Notes: a model not told the origin generated them from the letters alone. A DNA stretch of 64,000 bases from Ligula intestinalis (GCA_036362985.1 JAYGXS010000008.1:7448840-7512839); one strand, 5' to 3'. Numbered from the stretch's first letter, positions 11,961 through 22,990 are shown. Program-made: numbers and translations.

Positions 11961-12313
11961 GTTAATTTAGTTGACCCAATTGTGAAAAAAATCGTGGCAT
12001 TCGGCGGGATTCGAACCCGCATAGGAGGGAGGCCTTTTACGCAAGCCAACGCTCTACCTACTTGAGCTACGAATGTTGCGCTTCACAGTATGAGTTTAAT
12101 CACACTTGGATGGATATTACCCGCCCAACTTAACATATGAGCAGCACGGTTGAGCGGTTAATATCGATCCAAGTGTGATTAAACTCACGGTGCGAAGCGC
12201 GACATTCGTAGCTCAAGTAGGTAGAGCGTTGGCTTGCGTAAAAGGCCTCCTATGCGGGTTCCAATCCCGCCGAATGCTGCGAGTTTTTTCACAGTTGGGT
12301 CAACTAAGTTAAC
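11961..12313. mobile_element. Head-to-head pair of tRNA-derived SINEs (family S1)
   Basis: The left copy (minus, 12126 to 11961) and right copy (plus, 12151-12313) are inverted complements almost base for base. Each has a tRNA-like part with an A-box-like TAGCTCAAGTAGG and a B-box-like GGTTCGAATCCC (GGTTCCAATCCC on the right), closed by CATTCG/CGAATG ends, then TTTTTTCACA-TTGGGTCAACT. A 5' leader (TTAATATCGATCCAAGTGTG) fills the centre. Both arms keep both promoter boxes. The element could be read as two tRNA genes, but the shared leader and tail and its recurrence (22.9, 32.8, 42.1, 51, 62.7 kb) identify a SINE. Confidence 0.75.
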
Positions 12314-13147
12314 ATTTTAGCCTTATGTCTGCAAATCTTTCAAAGCCTTCAGCGAGCCAAGCTGTGTCTCAAATCGTTTGGTACTTTTTGCATGTTCCTG
12401 CTGTATACAAGCGGGTTGAACGAAAGTCTGTGTATCTCATGTGTGTTTGACCATCAATTTTGATGAGGTCCACCGTATGCACTAACAGGTTAGTGCAGTG
12501 AAAGTGACCGGTCTCAGGGGAGGGGAGGAGGGTTGATTGTAGTGATAACAAACGCAGTTGGCGTCAGCCGCACATTCTACCTTCACCCGGGGTCGAGAAG
12601 ACTAAACGGGATCAGGCGTTGGCTGCCTTCGCCAATACAAGCCGGAAACACCGCCTCACTTAGTCTTAAGGAACAGTATACTTTGCGCGGGTACTTCCGC
12701 ATGATTGACCCTCATTCACCTTCAGTAGGTGTCAAAACAGGCTTAAGGAGGCCGAGACTAATACTGCTTTTACTGTTTCTATTAATACTACTATGCATCT
12801 TACGGCAGAACGTTCTTTGTCTCTGGCAGCAAGTTGATGGGCGGACAGGGGAAAATCGAGCAAGATCCTAACCCTACAGAATTGTGGGTGACGCGCTTTT
12901 TTGTCCAAAAAAATTAGCCTTCTGTCTGCAAATGTTTCAAAACCCTCAGTGAACCAAGCTGTGACCTAGACTGTCCTGCACTTTTTTGCTTTTCCCTTCG
13001 GTTTACCAGCGAGTTGAACCAAAGGACACCCTAGTCCCAGTCTAATAGATGACAACACCCATGTAAATGTCACTTGATTGCCTTGCTAAGTTTATTCCAG
13101 GAGGAGATTCTCATTATTTACTTCACCAATCCCCCGCCCGTACCTAG

Positions 13148-13774
13148 GTAAAGGACTGCATCGACCTGGTCACCCTGCGACGCTGTGCGGTCAAGATTGT
13201 GAGCAAGGTGGGTGTGCGCAAGATCCCCGGTGGATGGAACCAGGCTCTGACTGAAGCCGGTCTGCTGCGTCGCCTGCCCCCCCACCGACACATTGTCTCG
13301 GTCATGGCCGTCTTTCGCTTGGCTCGGCCCGACCGGCTGGCCATGGTGATGGAACACTGTCTGGGCTCAGTACACGATCTGCAGGCTGCGGGCGTACTGC
13401 TATTGGCGGATGCACCGCAGACGCCGCCACCGCCGACCGCAGGAGCAGGCGCAGCAGCACCGCTGCCGCTGGAGCAGTGCTCCGCGGATCAAGCCGCCGA
13501 GCCGGGGGCGGCGGCGCATCCCTCGATTGGGTCTTTCCATCGCATCGCCACCGATCCCTCCTCCCTGAACGCCGAGCAACATGCTGCTCAGGGCCGGCAA
13601 CGGCGTCTGCTGGAAGAGGCCGTGGATGATGAGGAGAGCTGGGCGGCGGCTATGGCAAAGGCAAACGCTGCCGGACGAAAGTGTTCAGCCTATCAGGCTA
13701 CTGAGGATCCCACCTCAAATTTCCAACAGTTTCGACGCCTTCCGGAGGCCCAGGCACACGCCTACATCCTACAG
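13148..13774 (+). CDS. STK11: LKB1-like kinase, exon 3 (residues 188-396, N-lobe, hinge, large insertion)
   Basis: Starts after CCTAG and ends at ACAG|GTTAGC, phase 0 both sides. Residue 203 is the ATP-anchoring Lys in RRCAVKIV. Residue 223 is the probable helix-C Glu in ALTEAGLLRRL. The hinge MVMEHC is at about 253-258. VGVRKIPGG matches the LKB1-specific KLRRIPNGE loop. After HDLQ (266) a Pro/Ala/Gln-rich, non-conserved stretch of about 115 residues replaces the short human segment, and homology resumes with AQAHAYILQ (388-396; human CQAHGYFCQ). The insertion has no splice sites that would remove it in frame that I can see, so it is probably translated. Confidence 0.93.
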
Positions 13775-13954
13775 GTTAGCGTGTGTGTCTCTTCATAATT
13801 TTATAAATCCCGTCATGTGGCAGTTTGACCGCCCATCGTTTCGACGATGGATTCTGCCAGGAGACTCATGGGAAACGTCGAAGACACCAACGGTCAAAGA
13901 CTTCGAGCTATAGGATGTCTGTCTTTCTCACTGGCCATGTTTCGCAGGCAGATG

Positions 13955-14160
13955 CTAACACCGGTCTGATTGATACTTAGTCCGTAAGCTGGTGTCTGAG
14001 CGAGACCAGAGTGGTATGGCTAGCAGCCTAAATGCATTTCTAGCCTGCGTGATACGGTTCTTGATTTCGTCTTTGGCCTGTCCGTTGGCTAGCATATTTG
14101 AGCCCAAGTAGCGGAAGCCACCAGGCACAAACATGTGACGAGAGAGTGTGTTAGATGTCA
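13955..14160 (-). pseudogene. RTE-like reverse transcriptase C-terminal scrap
   Basis: The minus frame contains FRYLGSNMLANGQAKDEI and ITQARNAFRLL, which correspond to the FKYLGA-LLPNGQSKDEI and RIDAARKVF blocks after the RT domain in the RTE-like copies at 28.6 and 37.6 kb. The sequence is more divergent than those, so it belongs to a related but distinct family. Neither end is defined. Confidence 0.6.
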
Positions 14161-14213
14161 CGCAAGTCTACCGTCCCTCAAGACTAATCTACGCGCAAGT
14201 AATCGTCTCTGCA

Positions 14214-14265
14214 CCACCACCACGACCGCCACCACCACCACCACCACCACCACCACCACCACCAC
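14214..14265. repeat. (CCA)n microsatellite
   Basis: Roughly sixteen CCA triplets with two interruptions near the left end. Confidence 0.95.
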
Positions 14266-15179
14266 GCTGTGGAGAACACGGTGAATGTCGACGCTCGAAC
14301 TGTCGATTGGTCACAGTCTGATGAGCACCATAACCCTAGTTTTCTGAGCCGCGTAGAATGGTGCCAATAATGATGACCGTGACGCTGTGTCGTCAGCTGG
14401 CTCCTTATGACGTACACATATATCTGCCTTATGTATTTGCAAAAATTAATTTAGTTCAGTGCGGTCTGTTGCCACAGAAACGCTATGGAGCATTTTAGAT
14501 ACATTGCAGCTGTCTTATTGTTTTGCGTTTTTAAAAGCCTTTCGGCGCTAATCGCGTGCTTTTGCACGTGTTTTATAAGCTCCTATTTGTTTTCCGGGTG
14601 ACTCTGTGGTTAGCCATCACGTTTCCTTCCTTATCTGGCTCTCCCTTTTTAAAGATAATTCACTGGTTTGGCCTCGGGGTCACCAACGGCATTTACACCA
14701 CTTTCGCTCGCCTTTCACGCCTGCCTCGAGATAAGCCGGTTGTGCGTTGTTTGTCGGTTGTCTTCACTGCACTATTGCAGGAACTGTGATTTTGTGGAAA
14801 AACCCACTGAGCGGATATCCAGCTCAGCTGACTTCTCAAGTCCATCTCTGAATCTAATTAGCGCCGCGTGGCGGAGGTAGAGTCTGCGCTTGCCCGTGTG
14901 GTGGCCTTCTGCTCTTTGTGTTTCGCTCTCTGTGGGATACTGGAGGTCCTGTGCTCCAGGCGTGTTTGAATTGGTTCTTCCTGCGCATTTGAGCACGTGT
15001 CGTTCATCCTACCCCCCCACCCCCACCCCCGTCCCCACCTTGTTTATAGTCCATCTTTACCAGGGGATTGTGTGCGTATGGAACGCCACGCTACACTGAC
15101 AGTTTCCTTGCATCTAATTTCGTACCGGTGTATGCGCGTGCGTTTTCAAGGGGTTTGCAGGCCGTGTACACGGTTGTCC

Positions 15180-15350
15180 GGTTAATTGTATCTTCTCTGT
15201 ATCCAAAGGAGTGAACACTTGCTGGTGGCGCCTAGCGAATTTGGGGGCAGCGTGGTGGCCCTCATGCCCTCGCCTGTGTAGTCGCAAGGACCACCCGGCC
15301 AGTCACTTCGTGCTTATCTTGTGAAACTGACCGCCCTGAGCGTGGTAGCG
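15180..15350. repeat. Unclassified interspersed repeat, uninterrupted copy
   Basis: It holds the blocks GTTAATTGT..GAGTGAA..GCTGGYGGCGCCTAG and GTCRCTTCGTGCYTATCTT followed by GAAACYGACCG. The same blocks occur at 19620-19704 and 20402-20530 but are separated there by an inserted retrotransposon. No coding potential was recognised. Confidence 0.6.
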
Positions 15351-15711
15351 CGCTTCGGGATGGCCTTGACTGCACCAGCCACCTGCACTCAAAGCTATGT
15401 TGGTGCCGCCAGTCTCTTTGTGTCAGTTCAGCAGGGAGAACAACGAACAAGGTCGCAAAGGAAAGGAAGTCGTTTATTGCCCCCTGAACAGGGGCTATAT
15501 GTTAAGCAAAGTTGCACATGAGGCCAATCAGGTTGTGTCATCACGCGCCCGGCGGCGCAGGTTTTTATCCCAACCGGCTTGTGTGACCTTTATCCTTTGT
15601 TCTTTATCTGTGGGCAGCGGGCCGATAACGTGACGTGAAAGTTCGCTTGGACCGCTTGTTAGGAATAATCCCAACAGAAGGGGAGAATATACGAGTTCCA
15701 GGCAGCAGTTC

Positions 15712-15835
15712 CGAAGAAGATGCGATCACTGGAACAAGGACTTTATTTTCCTGATGTTTCGGATTCCGTCGGGAATCCGAAACGTCAGGAAAAAAAAGTC
15801 CCTGTTCCAGTGATCGCATCTTCTCTTTCTTCGGA
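15712..15835. repeat. Perfect-looking inverted pair of PLE 3' tails
   Basis: The left arm (15712-15766) contains GAAGATGCGATCACTGGAAC and CCTGATGTTTCGGATTCC. The right arm (15771-15835) is its inverse, joined by only a few bases (GTCG). The sequence is the 3' tail of the Penelope-like family that carries hammerhead cores elsewhere; here the hammerhead's own strand is cut at helix II. Fold-back of such a junction would give a long hairpin. Confidence 0.7.
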
Positions 15836-17081
15836 ATCACAACAGTCTTGAGATCGAGTGCAGATGTGGAAGTGGTGTGAGAGAGTGGGGTAGATCCTGC
15901 TATAATACAGCTAGTCACCGCGTCTGCCTCCTGGTCGACATCGTCGAAAACAACGGCCGAACTATCATCAACCCCTCCCACCCTCCTACCCATGAAAGAT
16001 TGTTTATGCATCGCTCTCCCCTGTGCTGCGACCATTAATTTGGACACGAGTTTCGAGTTATCATGAGAACAACGATCTACACCTACCAGTTTAGGTTTTT
16101 CCACTATCCCCTCTCTGTGCTTGAATCCTTACACGCGGACAATTGGCCATACAGGGTAAACAATCAATTTGTTCCAGTGGTCACTTTCACAAACTCCCCA
16201 AAAGTCAAGGCTTGCGCGTCACATGCAGTGCTGGGGGGTTCAGCGCAACGGCTCCTCGCGATCTGATCTGTCCGCAGTCAGCTGAAGTCACTGTGGCGGT
16301 CAGAGAATCTCCGGACATTCACTCTGGCATTCACCCTTATTGTTTTGTCGAGCGTAAACACTGCACGAAATCGTACCGCCAATATTGCCAGAGAGACGAT
16401 ATCCGGTGCATTCCACGGTGGACGCCAGATAATGCTGTTTCGGCATTAGCAGTCGATCCGATGTTTGCATATCTGGAAAAAAACATACCTAATGATTGCT
16501 ATTTTTTTCCTTTAGCAGCCTTTCAGGCGATGATGGCTAAATGATCGTGAGGTGTGTGCAGGCCTGTGCAGTGTACCAAAAGTTGAAAGTTGCGGTTTTT
16601 ACCCCGCGACACCGCTCTTTTCCTTTGATCAGATACCTACCTGAAGGTTCTTTGAAGTATGCAATCATACCCATCATGCACATACCCATCCTATCCACCT
16701 ATTAAGCGTCACCCTTCTAATTGGACAGTTAATTTACTATATTAACAGGCAATGACCGTTTGCAGATGAATTAGAGGTCACGAAATTTTATGACCTCAAT
16801 AAATTCTGCTCAACTCGTTCCACTTGTTCAAATTTCTTCCGGTAAAACCATGTTTCAATCATACTATATTTGTCAGTGCAAAAATATCTCGCTGGCACTT
16901 GTGTTGTTGGCAAAGGAGTCGTCTCTGTCCTCCATGTCCTCGCCACGTGCGGGCACTCTTCGGGACGTCAAAATGCCGCCACAATTCATCTCCGCCTAGC
17001 CTTTGTAGGATTTGTGCGAGACTGAGTGAGGCTAGCTAATTTATCTCCTACAGTGGAGCCTCAAGTGATGAGCAGCTACTA

Positions 17082-18006
17082 CAGGGTGTCCAAGAAGTCT
17101 AGGTACATAGGGGATAAATACATATCTTCAGAACAAAACAATTTTATTGAATTATAATGTTAAGAAATTATATTTTCAATATGATTTCCATTATTTGCAA
17201 TGCATAATTCGATGCGCCTTGCTAAATTCTGGTGAACTCGATTGAATAGGTGTACATTGCCGTCGATTTCAGCACACTGACTGATCATGCGTTCTCTCAA
17301 GTGGTTTAGATTTGAAATCTTCATTGATTAAGCTTTCTCTTTTAACACACCCCAGAAAAGGAAATCAAGGGGAGAAAGGTCTGGTGAAGGAGGGAACCAC
17401 TCCACATGACCTCTTCTTCCAATCCAGTGAGGAAAAGTGCTATTCAGACAATCGCTAACATTTGTAGCAAAATGGGCAGGGGCTCCATCCTGCTGAAACC
17501 AGTCCGGAAGTCCCTCGCCTAGGCGCTCAATTTGAGGCATTACTTTGTCTCTCAACATGTTCAGATAAGTCTCACCGGTTACATGTTCATCAGAGAAGAA
17601 GTGTCTTAGCACATAAGCATGAGAAAAATTGTTATAACCCGCACTGGTACTAGACGAACGCCGAACTACCCGCTTAGTCCCGACGCCCACGGAGAGAGAA
17701 CAATAGAAGTCCGGTCACTCGAACAGCATGTATTGAGACACAGAGCGCGTGAGAGCAAGCAGAGCGAGTCAGGAAGTCAGAATGCAAGAGTGCAAGTCAG
17801 TCACGGAAAAAGGCTCTAGGCGTCAGTAATCACGGTCCAATAAGATAGGACGGAAAATCGATAATTATTGACGCGTTGTCAAGCCATGGATTGGGACTTT
17901 GCGCTGAGAGCCTAAGCGATGTTGACTAATCATGGGACTCTGCCATCCCAACAAAAATAATTAAAATATTAAAATTCCTATGTACCCAGACTTTGTGGAC
18001 ACCCTG
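17082..18006 (-). mobile_element. Mariner-like DNA transposon, internally deleted
   Basis: TA-flanked terminal inverted repeats: left CAGGGTGTCCAAGAAGTCTA, right the inverse of CAGGGTGTCCACAAAGTCTG. The minus strand (17690-17328) encodes the C-terminal half of a mariner/IS630 transposase: WFQQDGAPAHFA with the second catalytic Asp, WIGRRGHVEWFPP, and SPDLSPLDFLFWG with the third Asp. The N-terminal DNA-binding part and first Asp are not seen. The 17700-17960 stretch between TIR and ORF is unrelated. The intact protein would excise and insert the element at TA; this copy cannot. Confidence 0.85.
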
Positions 18007-18961
18007 TACATCTACGAGCATGACAAGTAACGAGCGAGCCACTCGCAGGAAATTTGTTTCGACTGGTGTGCTTCCGCGTCCAGTTATCGAATTTTCAGTG
18101 CATGAGTGTGCCTGTGTCCGCCGTTGAATCTTGCTTCCATCGCCTGCAGCCAATCAGTAAACGGATGCAGTTTCATTGGTTACATTTCGCTAGACGAGCG
18201 TATCACACGACGAGCTCGGTGCCGGAACGGAGTAAACTCGTTAATCGAGGTTCTTCTATATTTTTCTTCCATTTTTTGGTAGCGAGAACCACGTCGTAAT
18301 TTTAACGCTCGTTGCGGAAACTAAACTTATGCGGAAAACCTAGCTCCTAGGTTAGCATCCAATGGCGTGAGCAGTGTTCACTGAGGTAATTCTTCTGTTA
18401 TTGTCTTGAGTGCCCTTGTGAGGGTGAGAAGCGTTTCAATTTTCATCATTCCGCAGCCGCCAGCTTTACTGCCGCGTTTTCTGAGCTAGCTTGTGCGCCA
18501 CTTGAGTATTAACGAGTTCATACATTTTGGCAGAGGCAATTTCGAATTCTGGAAGTTTTCCTTTCGAGAGCAACTTACTTTATAGTAGTGTCTCCTATAG
18601 GACATAATTGTCGGCGTTTTTTTCCAGCGCTCACAAACCTGTTAGTCTGAAGATAAACGGTTGTGAACACTGTGGACATATGCAACTCAGCGATTGAGAC
18701 TCTCACACTCCACCCTTGTTTGCGAACCTTAATTTTTAACTGTTTTATTACCCCAAAATTTTATATATTTCCTCGCGTCCAGTGCTCCGTTCGAATTCAT
18801 TAGCTAGGCGTTTTCCTGCTTTGCTTTTCAGGTGAACCTGACGAGTGCAACATCGCAGCATTCCTGTTACACCCAAACAATTGATGCTGTTTGTACTTTT
18901 CAGTAAGCTGATACCGAGGTTCCTCCTCTCTGTAGAGCTTGAGCACTAGGCTAAGTGGTGC

Positions 18962-19222
18962 TGATGTTCCAGGCAGCAGTTCAAAAGAAGAAAATGCAAT
19001 CACTGGCACAAGGACTTTATTTTCCTGACGTTTCGGATTCCATCGGGAATCCTCAGTCATAGATAATCGAAGAACAGTCTTAAACTCTATCTGCGCATGT
19101 TTCAGACTCTTCGATTACCTATGATTAAGGATTCCCGAGGGAATCCGAAACGTCAGACAAATTCAGTTATTGTTCCAGTGATCGCATCTTCTTCTTCTGA
19201 ACTGCTGCCTGGAACTCGTATA
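18962..19222. repeat. Inverted pair of PLE 3' tails with short spacer
   Basis: Left arm: TTCCAGGCAGCAGTTC, then GGACTTTATTTTCCTGACGT and GATTCCATCGGGAATCC. Right arm: GATTCCCGAGGGAATCCGAA, ACGTCAGACAAATTCAGTTA, ATCGCATCTTCTTCTTCTGA, ending GCCTGGAACTCGTATATCC. This is the same head-to-head layout as 15712-15835 but diverged. The hammerhead core is degenerate in both arms. Confidence 0.65.
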
Positions 19223-19704
19223 TCCTCCTCTATTGGCAATCTCTTTGGGCACGATGCGCTCCGGTTGGCTCGTCGGTGGGAAACATTTGCCCTTCGAGGT
19301 TATACCGTTGTTTGTCGCCGTAGGCCTATGTGTAGACTCTAGTCCGTTACTCTGCCTAGGAATAATTTTCTTTTCCTCCGAATATTGTTTGTCTGGCAGA
19401 GCGTTAGTCTACAGTCTCCGTCTTTCCTACCCGTCGAGTGATGCTAGACAGCAATCTGCTCGAAATGTAACGCCGTGCATGCATCGCTATGACGACCGTT
19501 TACTCTTGCACAGTGGTTCCGATCGTGCTGTGCAGAGTTCTGCCATTGTTGCCGCCGTAGACCTATGCGTTGATTCTAGCTCTGACAGTCAGCTTTTCGC
19601 ACTGACTGTGTACATTGCTACCTGGTTAATTGTGTCTCCTCTCTCTCTCTCTCTGATCCAGAGGAGTGAATACCGACTGCTGGCGCCTAGTGCAATTGCG
19701 GGTG

Positions 19705-20401
19705 ACGTCGTTGCGGTAGTTCTTGTTGTTGTTGCAGGATCAATTGCAAGGAAAGTGGCTTTAGAACCACGACTTCCGGATCTTCTTCAGATACCGGACT
19801 GTGGCAGAGGGCTTTCGGACGGTTAGGTCGATCGGCGCTCTCAGTCTGTAGTCGACACCAAACTCCTGAAATCTGGCGACCATCTCGGCTGCGCATTCCA
19901 TCAGATGTTCGTTGGTCTCTTCCTCCCCACAGGCTGCACACGTGGAATCATCAGTCAGATTGTACCGCTTCCTGATGTGATTCAGCTTTGGGCAATGTCC
20001 GGTCCTAAATCTCACTAGGGTCGTTCTATCTAGCCGAGTCATTTTCTTCTCTTCATCCCAGTTGATGGGGGCCGTAGACGTTCTTCGGCCGCGTTCATGT
20101 GTCATTTGTGTCCTGGGGGTCATTCGTCTGACTGTTTTCATCGTTGCCGCAAAGGATGTCGGTCTACCGTCCGGTTTAGTCCTGGCCGCTGATGGTTCAG
20201 CGTCTGCTTGTTCATTCCTGGGAATATCCACGCAGCTGGAAATCCACGCAATTTCCACTTTCCTTCCTGTTGTTGCTCTCTCCAGAACATTCATCACTTG
20301 TTGTACCAACGGTTTCTTAAGGTCCTCTCCTGTCCCGAAGTTCTGTAGGGCATCTACAGCGGATTTACTGTCAGTAAGGATTCTAGCAGAACTCCAATCC
20401 T
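19705..20401 (-). pseudogene. 5'-truncated non-LTR retrotransposon, RNase H and C-terminal zinc motif
   Basis: The minus frame opens upstream of 20309 and reads RILTDSKSAVDALQNFG (RNase H block with catalytic Asp), VEIAWISSCVDIPRNEQAD (the last RNase H block), then the tail RFRTGHCPKLNHIRKRYNL and CAACGEEETNEHLMECA, a Cys/His motif common at the C-terminus of I-like and related elements. It ends IRKSWF*. The 3' tail (CAA)n is at 19730-19712. It interrupts the repeat described at 15180. CGGGTG at 19699-19704 and 20402-20407 may be a short target duplication. No RT is present. Clade not certain. Confidence 0.75.
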
Positions 20402-20883
20402 CGGGTGGGTGCTCTAGCGGTGGCGGTGGTGGCTATCACACCCTCGTCCGTGTAGGCGCAGGGGCTACCGGCCTAGTCGCTTCGTGCCTATCTTACGAAA
20501 CCGACCGTTCTGAGTGAGGTGGCACGCCTAAAAGCGGTCTCGGTCACACCTACACCCTCTCCCATCTCCGGTCTTTTCGACTCTTGTCTCGACACGGGAA
20601 ACAGGTGTGGGAGGCGGGAGTAAGAGAGTGGGGGTGGATCCAGCATGAGTCACGGCGATTGCCTCTAGCTCGCTGAAACTGGCAGTGGATATCGTCGAAA
20701 ACGCCGTTCAAAATGTAACTAGTTGGGTAGTAGACCTTCGTGGATCAGGAATCCCGCTGGATTGGCCTCAATTCCGGCGGTGGCCAGGAAGGGGAGGAGG
20801 AGGAGGAGTCGGAGCAGCGTGGTCTGGAGGGGCTGCTCCGTCATGAAGAACAAAGATGGAGAGGAGGGGAGATAGATCCACCG

Positions 20884-21870
20884 TTGGTTGCTTAGTAGCC
20901 CTTGTTGGATCAGGGGTTCCCGCCGGAGTCCAAACTGGGTGCAGTGGGGAGGCGGAGAAAAGCCGCGACCTCGGCCGGCTTGAGCCAAAGGTCCTCCGGG
21001 GTCAGTTGGATGCATGGCCGGGAACTGCAAGCGTAGAGAAGACGGCAGTCATGCGGTGAGACGCCGCAGTCGGGACAGCAGTTGGGTATGGACGGGTCGA
21101 GCCGGTGTTGGTACTGGCGAAGGAGCATGCAGTGGCCGCTGCGAAGCGAGTCACCCTTGGGAGATGACGTTCCGAGGTGGCAATGGGCGGTGGATAGCCA
21201 CCCAGAAGGACCGGGGAATGGTAGCTAGATTTAGCGTCCACAACGGCTCTCAGGTGAAAACGCTGGTAGCCTGTCCTGATGGCGGAGCCATCAACGGGTA
21301 GATCCGAGAGAGACGAGGCAACAGCTGCCTTGTGGAGACCTCGGATGGACGTCCGAACGTTACGACTAGGCTCAGGAGCGTTGCAACGCTGGGGGTCAGA
21401 TGGCCAGGTTGTGAACAGGTCCACCAGAACTGCTGGCTGAGGAGTTTGTTGTGCGCGGCGACCGGCAGGACAGAAGCTTCCGCATGAAGGTGATGGATGG
21501 GCATCGTTTTATAGCAGCCCGCGATCGTGCAGAGGGCACCATTCTGTGCGGACGGAAGGCAGCGGAGGCTGGAGGAGCTGATTGTGGGAGACAAGACTGG
21601 TGCCGCATAGGTGAGATGCGGCTTGGCCAGCGCGTCCCCAGCGTCTCTTTCGCGCAGCCCCAGGAAGTGCCCGCGAAAGCTTTGAGGATCTTGGTGCACC
21701 GGCTCACTTTGCTTGCGACCTCCCTCGCATGGTTCGCGAACGTGAAGTGTTAATCAAAACGGACGCCAAAGAGCTTGGGTTTTCGGACCAGCGGTAAATC
21801 CTCACAGTTGACGATGATAGCCGGGTGACAATTGAACTCCTTCGGGTCCACCGTGAAAGCAGTGACGGAT
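20884..21870 (-). pseudogene. Non-LTR retrotransposon family A, 5'-truncated copy 1
   Basis: Read right to left it carries VTAFTVDPKEFN, LPLVRKPKLFGVRFD and ASKVSRCTKILKAFAGTSWG, then after frameshifts CPSITFMRKLLSCRSPRTTN and the C-terminal LRSGHCMLLRQYQHRLDPSI with CPDCGVSPHDC. It ends near GGGCTACTAAGCAACCAACG. The best copy is 46459-48234; others are 37675-37980 and 59455-59830. Multiple frameshifts. The 20730-20880 stretch resembles a second, worn 3' end. Confidence 0.8.
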
Positions 21871-22396
21871 GACTTATAAATCCACCATAGGGAGGTTTGG
21901 TGTAGTAGAAATTGGTCGCCGTGAGAGAGGTGAAAACGCGACGAAGACGCGTCCACTGTGTTTCACAACTGTCATTGGGTTGTGTGTGTGTGTGTGTGGT
22001 GGGAACTGGGTGGGGGTGAGTTCTGTGGTATTGTTCGGCACTCCACACACATGAATTCTTCTGCAGCACTGCCGCTACTGAACTACGAAGGGGTGATGCA
22101 AAGACAATGTCACAGTTATTGCCCATGACTAGGGGTAGAGGTTGTTTTAAGAGTCTTGAATAACATGCGTCCCGACAGTCAGTTTTTCTGCCCCTGTCTC
22201 CAAACCCCATTTCGCCTTGATGGCTGGGTCGCGCCGTGTAATGTCAATCAAAATGAGGAACTTTTCTCCATATTACTGAAACCCCTTTTTACCAGATAGT
22301 CAAACTGTGTTTGGGGCAGAATTCTAGCCACTCTTTATGATGGTGATGATGATGATGAGAGCATAAAGTACAAACTTCTACTTTCCATTATCCCAG

Positions 22397-22681
22397 GTGA
22401 TTGATGGACTTGCTTACCTGCATCGAAATCGGATCATCCACCGGGATATTAAGCCGGCCAACCTCCTCATTACACCGGCACCGGGCTGCGGTCTGGGTGC
22501 CTCTGCCCTCTACGCCCACGACAATGACTCTCCTTCCGCCACCGCCGCTGCAGCCGCCTTTGAGCCGGGCATTCTGCCCTATCCACCCGAGACTGTACTC
22601 CAGCTCTCCCGTGGTTATCTCATTAAACTGGCCGACTTTGGTGTCTCGGCATCCATCTCTGCTTTTAATAAAAGTTATGAA
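22397..22681 (+). CDS. STK11: LKB1-like kinase, exon 4 (residues 397-491, catalytic and DFG loops)
   Basis: Acceptor ATTATCCCAG, donor GAA|GTGAGT, phase 0 both sides. VIDGLAYLHRNRIIHRDIKP contains the catalytic loop HRD (411-413), Lys 415 and Asn 418 (PANLL); human LKB1 reads LIDGLEYLH..HKDIKPGNLL. The DFG motif is at 476-478 in IKLADFGVSASI. Between NLLIT and YLIKLADFG lies an Ala/Pro-rich stretch of about 45 residues where human LKB1 has only a few. All catalytic residues are present, so an active kinase is expected. Relatives act on AMPK-family kinases together with STRAD and MO25; that is family knowledge and is not shown here. Confidence 0.95.
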
Positions 22682-22883
22682 GTGAGTCCTTCTCCTGCTC
22701 TGTCCTGCTCTACTACCTTGCACTGTTTACTTAAATTTGTTATTTCATGGCCGTACGGGGGGGGGCATTAACTCCCCCTCTCGCCTACTTTTATGTTTGT
22801 GAGCAAATCTTAGACAAAAGGAAGCATCAAGTCCTTTGGGTGAAGCAACAGGGCTTATTATGTAGCTCATCTGGACCCCGCAA

Positions 22884-22990
22884 GTGAAAAATTCGGTGGC
22901 TCCGGTGGGATTCGGACCCAGGCCACCAGGGGAAGGCTTTAATACAGCCAATTGAGGTACGAGGTGCTCCGCACCCCTCGCACCGGGTGC
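22884..22990 (-). mobile_element. tRNA-derived SINE remnant (S1-related)
   Basis: The minus strand shows a tRNA-like segment ending GGTCCGAATCCCACC (B box, decayed) preceded by GTACCTCAATTGGCTG and followed by GAATTTTTCACTTG. A leader fragment CCAAGTGTGTGATTAAAT is on the right. It is too diverged to be a functional tRNA. Confidence 0.6.

Larger units (their letters stand above)
9901..13147. other. Intron 2
   Basis: Between the GTGAGT donor and the CCGTACCTAG acceptor. It contains a (TG)n(AG)n microsatellite (11242-11306) and an inverted pair of tRNA-derived SINEs (11961-12313). The stretch 10640-10900 carries a repeat (GAGAGTCAGGCTCCAATGG, CTTAATGT-GCCT) also seen near 54210, 55290 and 58495. 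Long open frames at 10.4-11.6 kb are composition-driven and show no homology that I recognise. Confidence 0.6.
13775..22396. other. Intron 3
   Basis: Between GTTAGC and ATTATCCCAG. It contains an RTE-like scrap (13955-14160), a (CCA)n tract, an unclassified repeat (about 15180-15350, also 19620-19704 and 20402-20530), inverted PLE tails (15712-15835, 18962-19222), a mariner-like element (17082-18006), an RNase H-bearing non-LTR element (19705-20401) and a family-A non-LTR element (20884-21870). I recognised nothing in 14430-15050, 15850-17080, 18010-18960 or 21880-22390. Confidence 0.6.

Noticed and set aside
12205..12281. Functional tRNA gene with A and B boxes
   Set aside because: The same tRNA-like part with the same leader and tail occurs many times, also inverted next to itself. 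The fold lacks U33 and has an oversized variable region. SINE is the better reading.
16143..16544. 133-codon plus frame
   Set aside because: No motif, no splice context and no support from neighbours; left unannotated.
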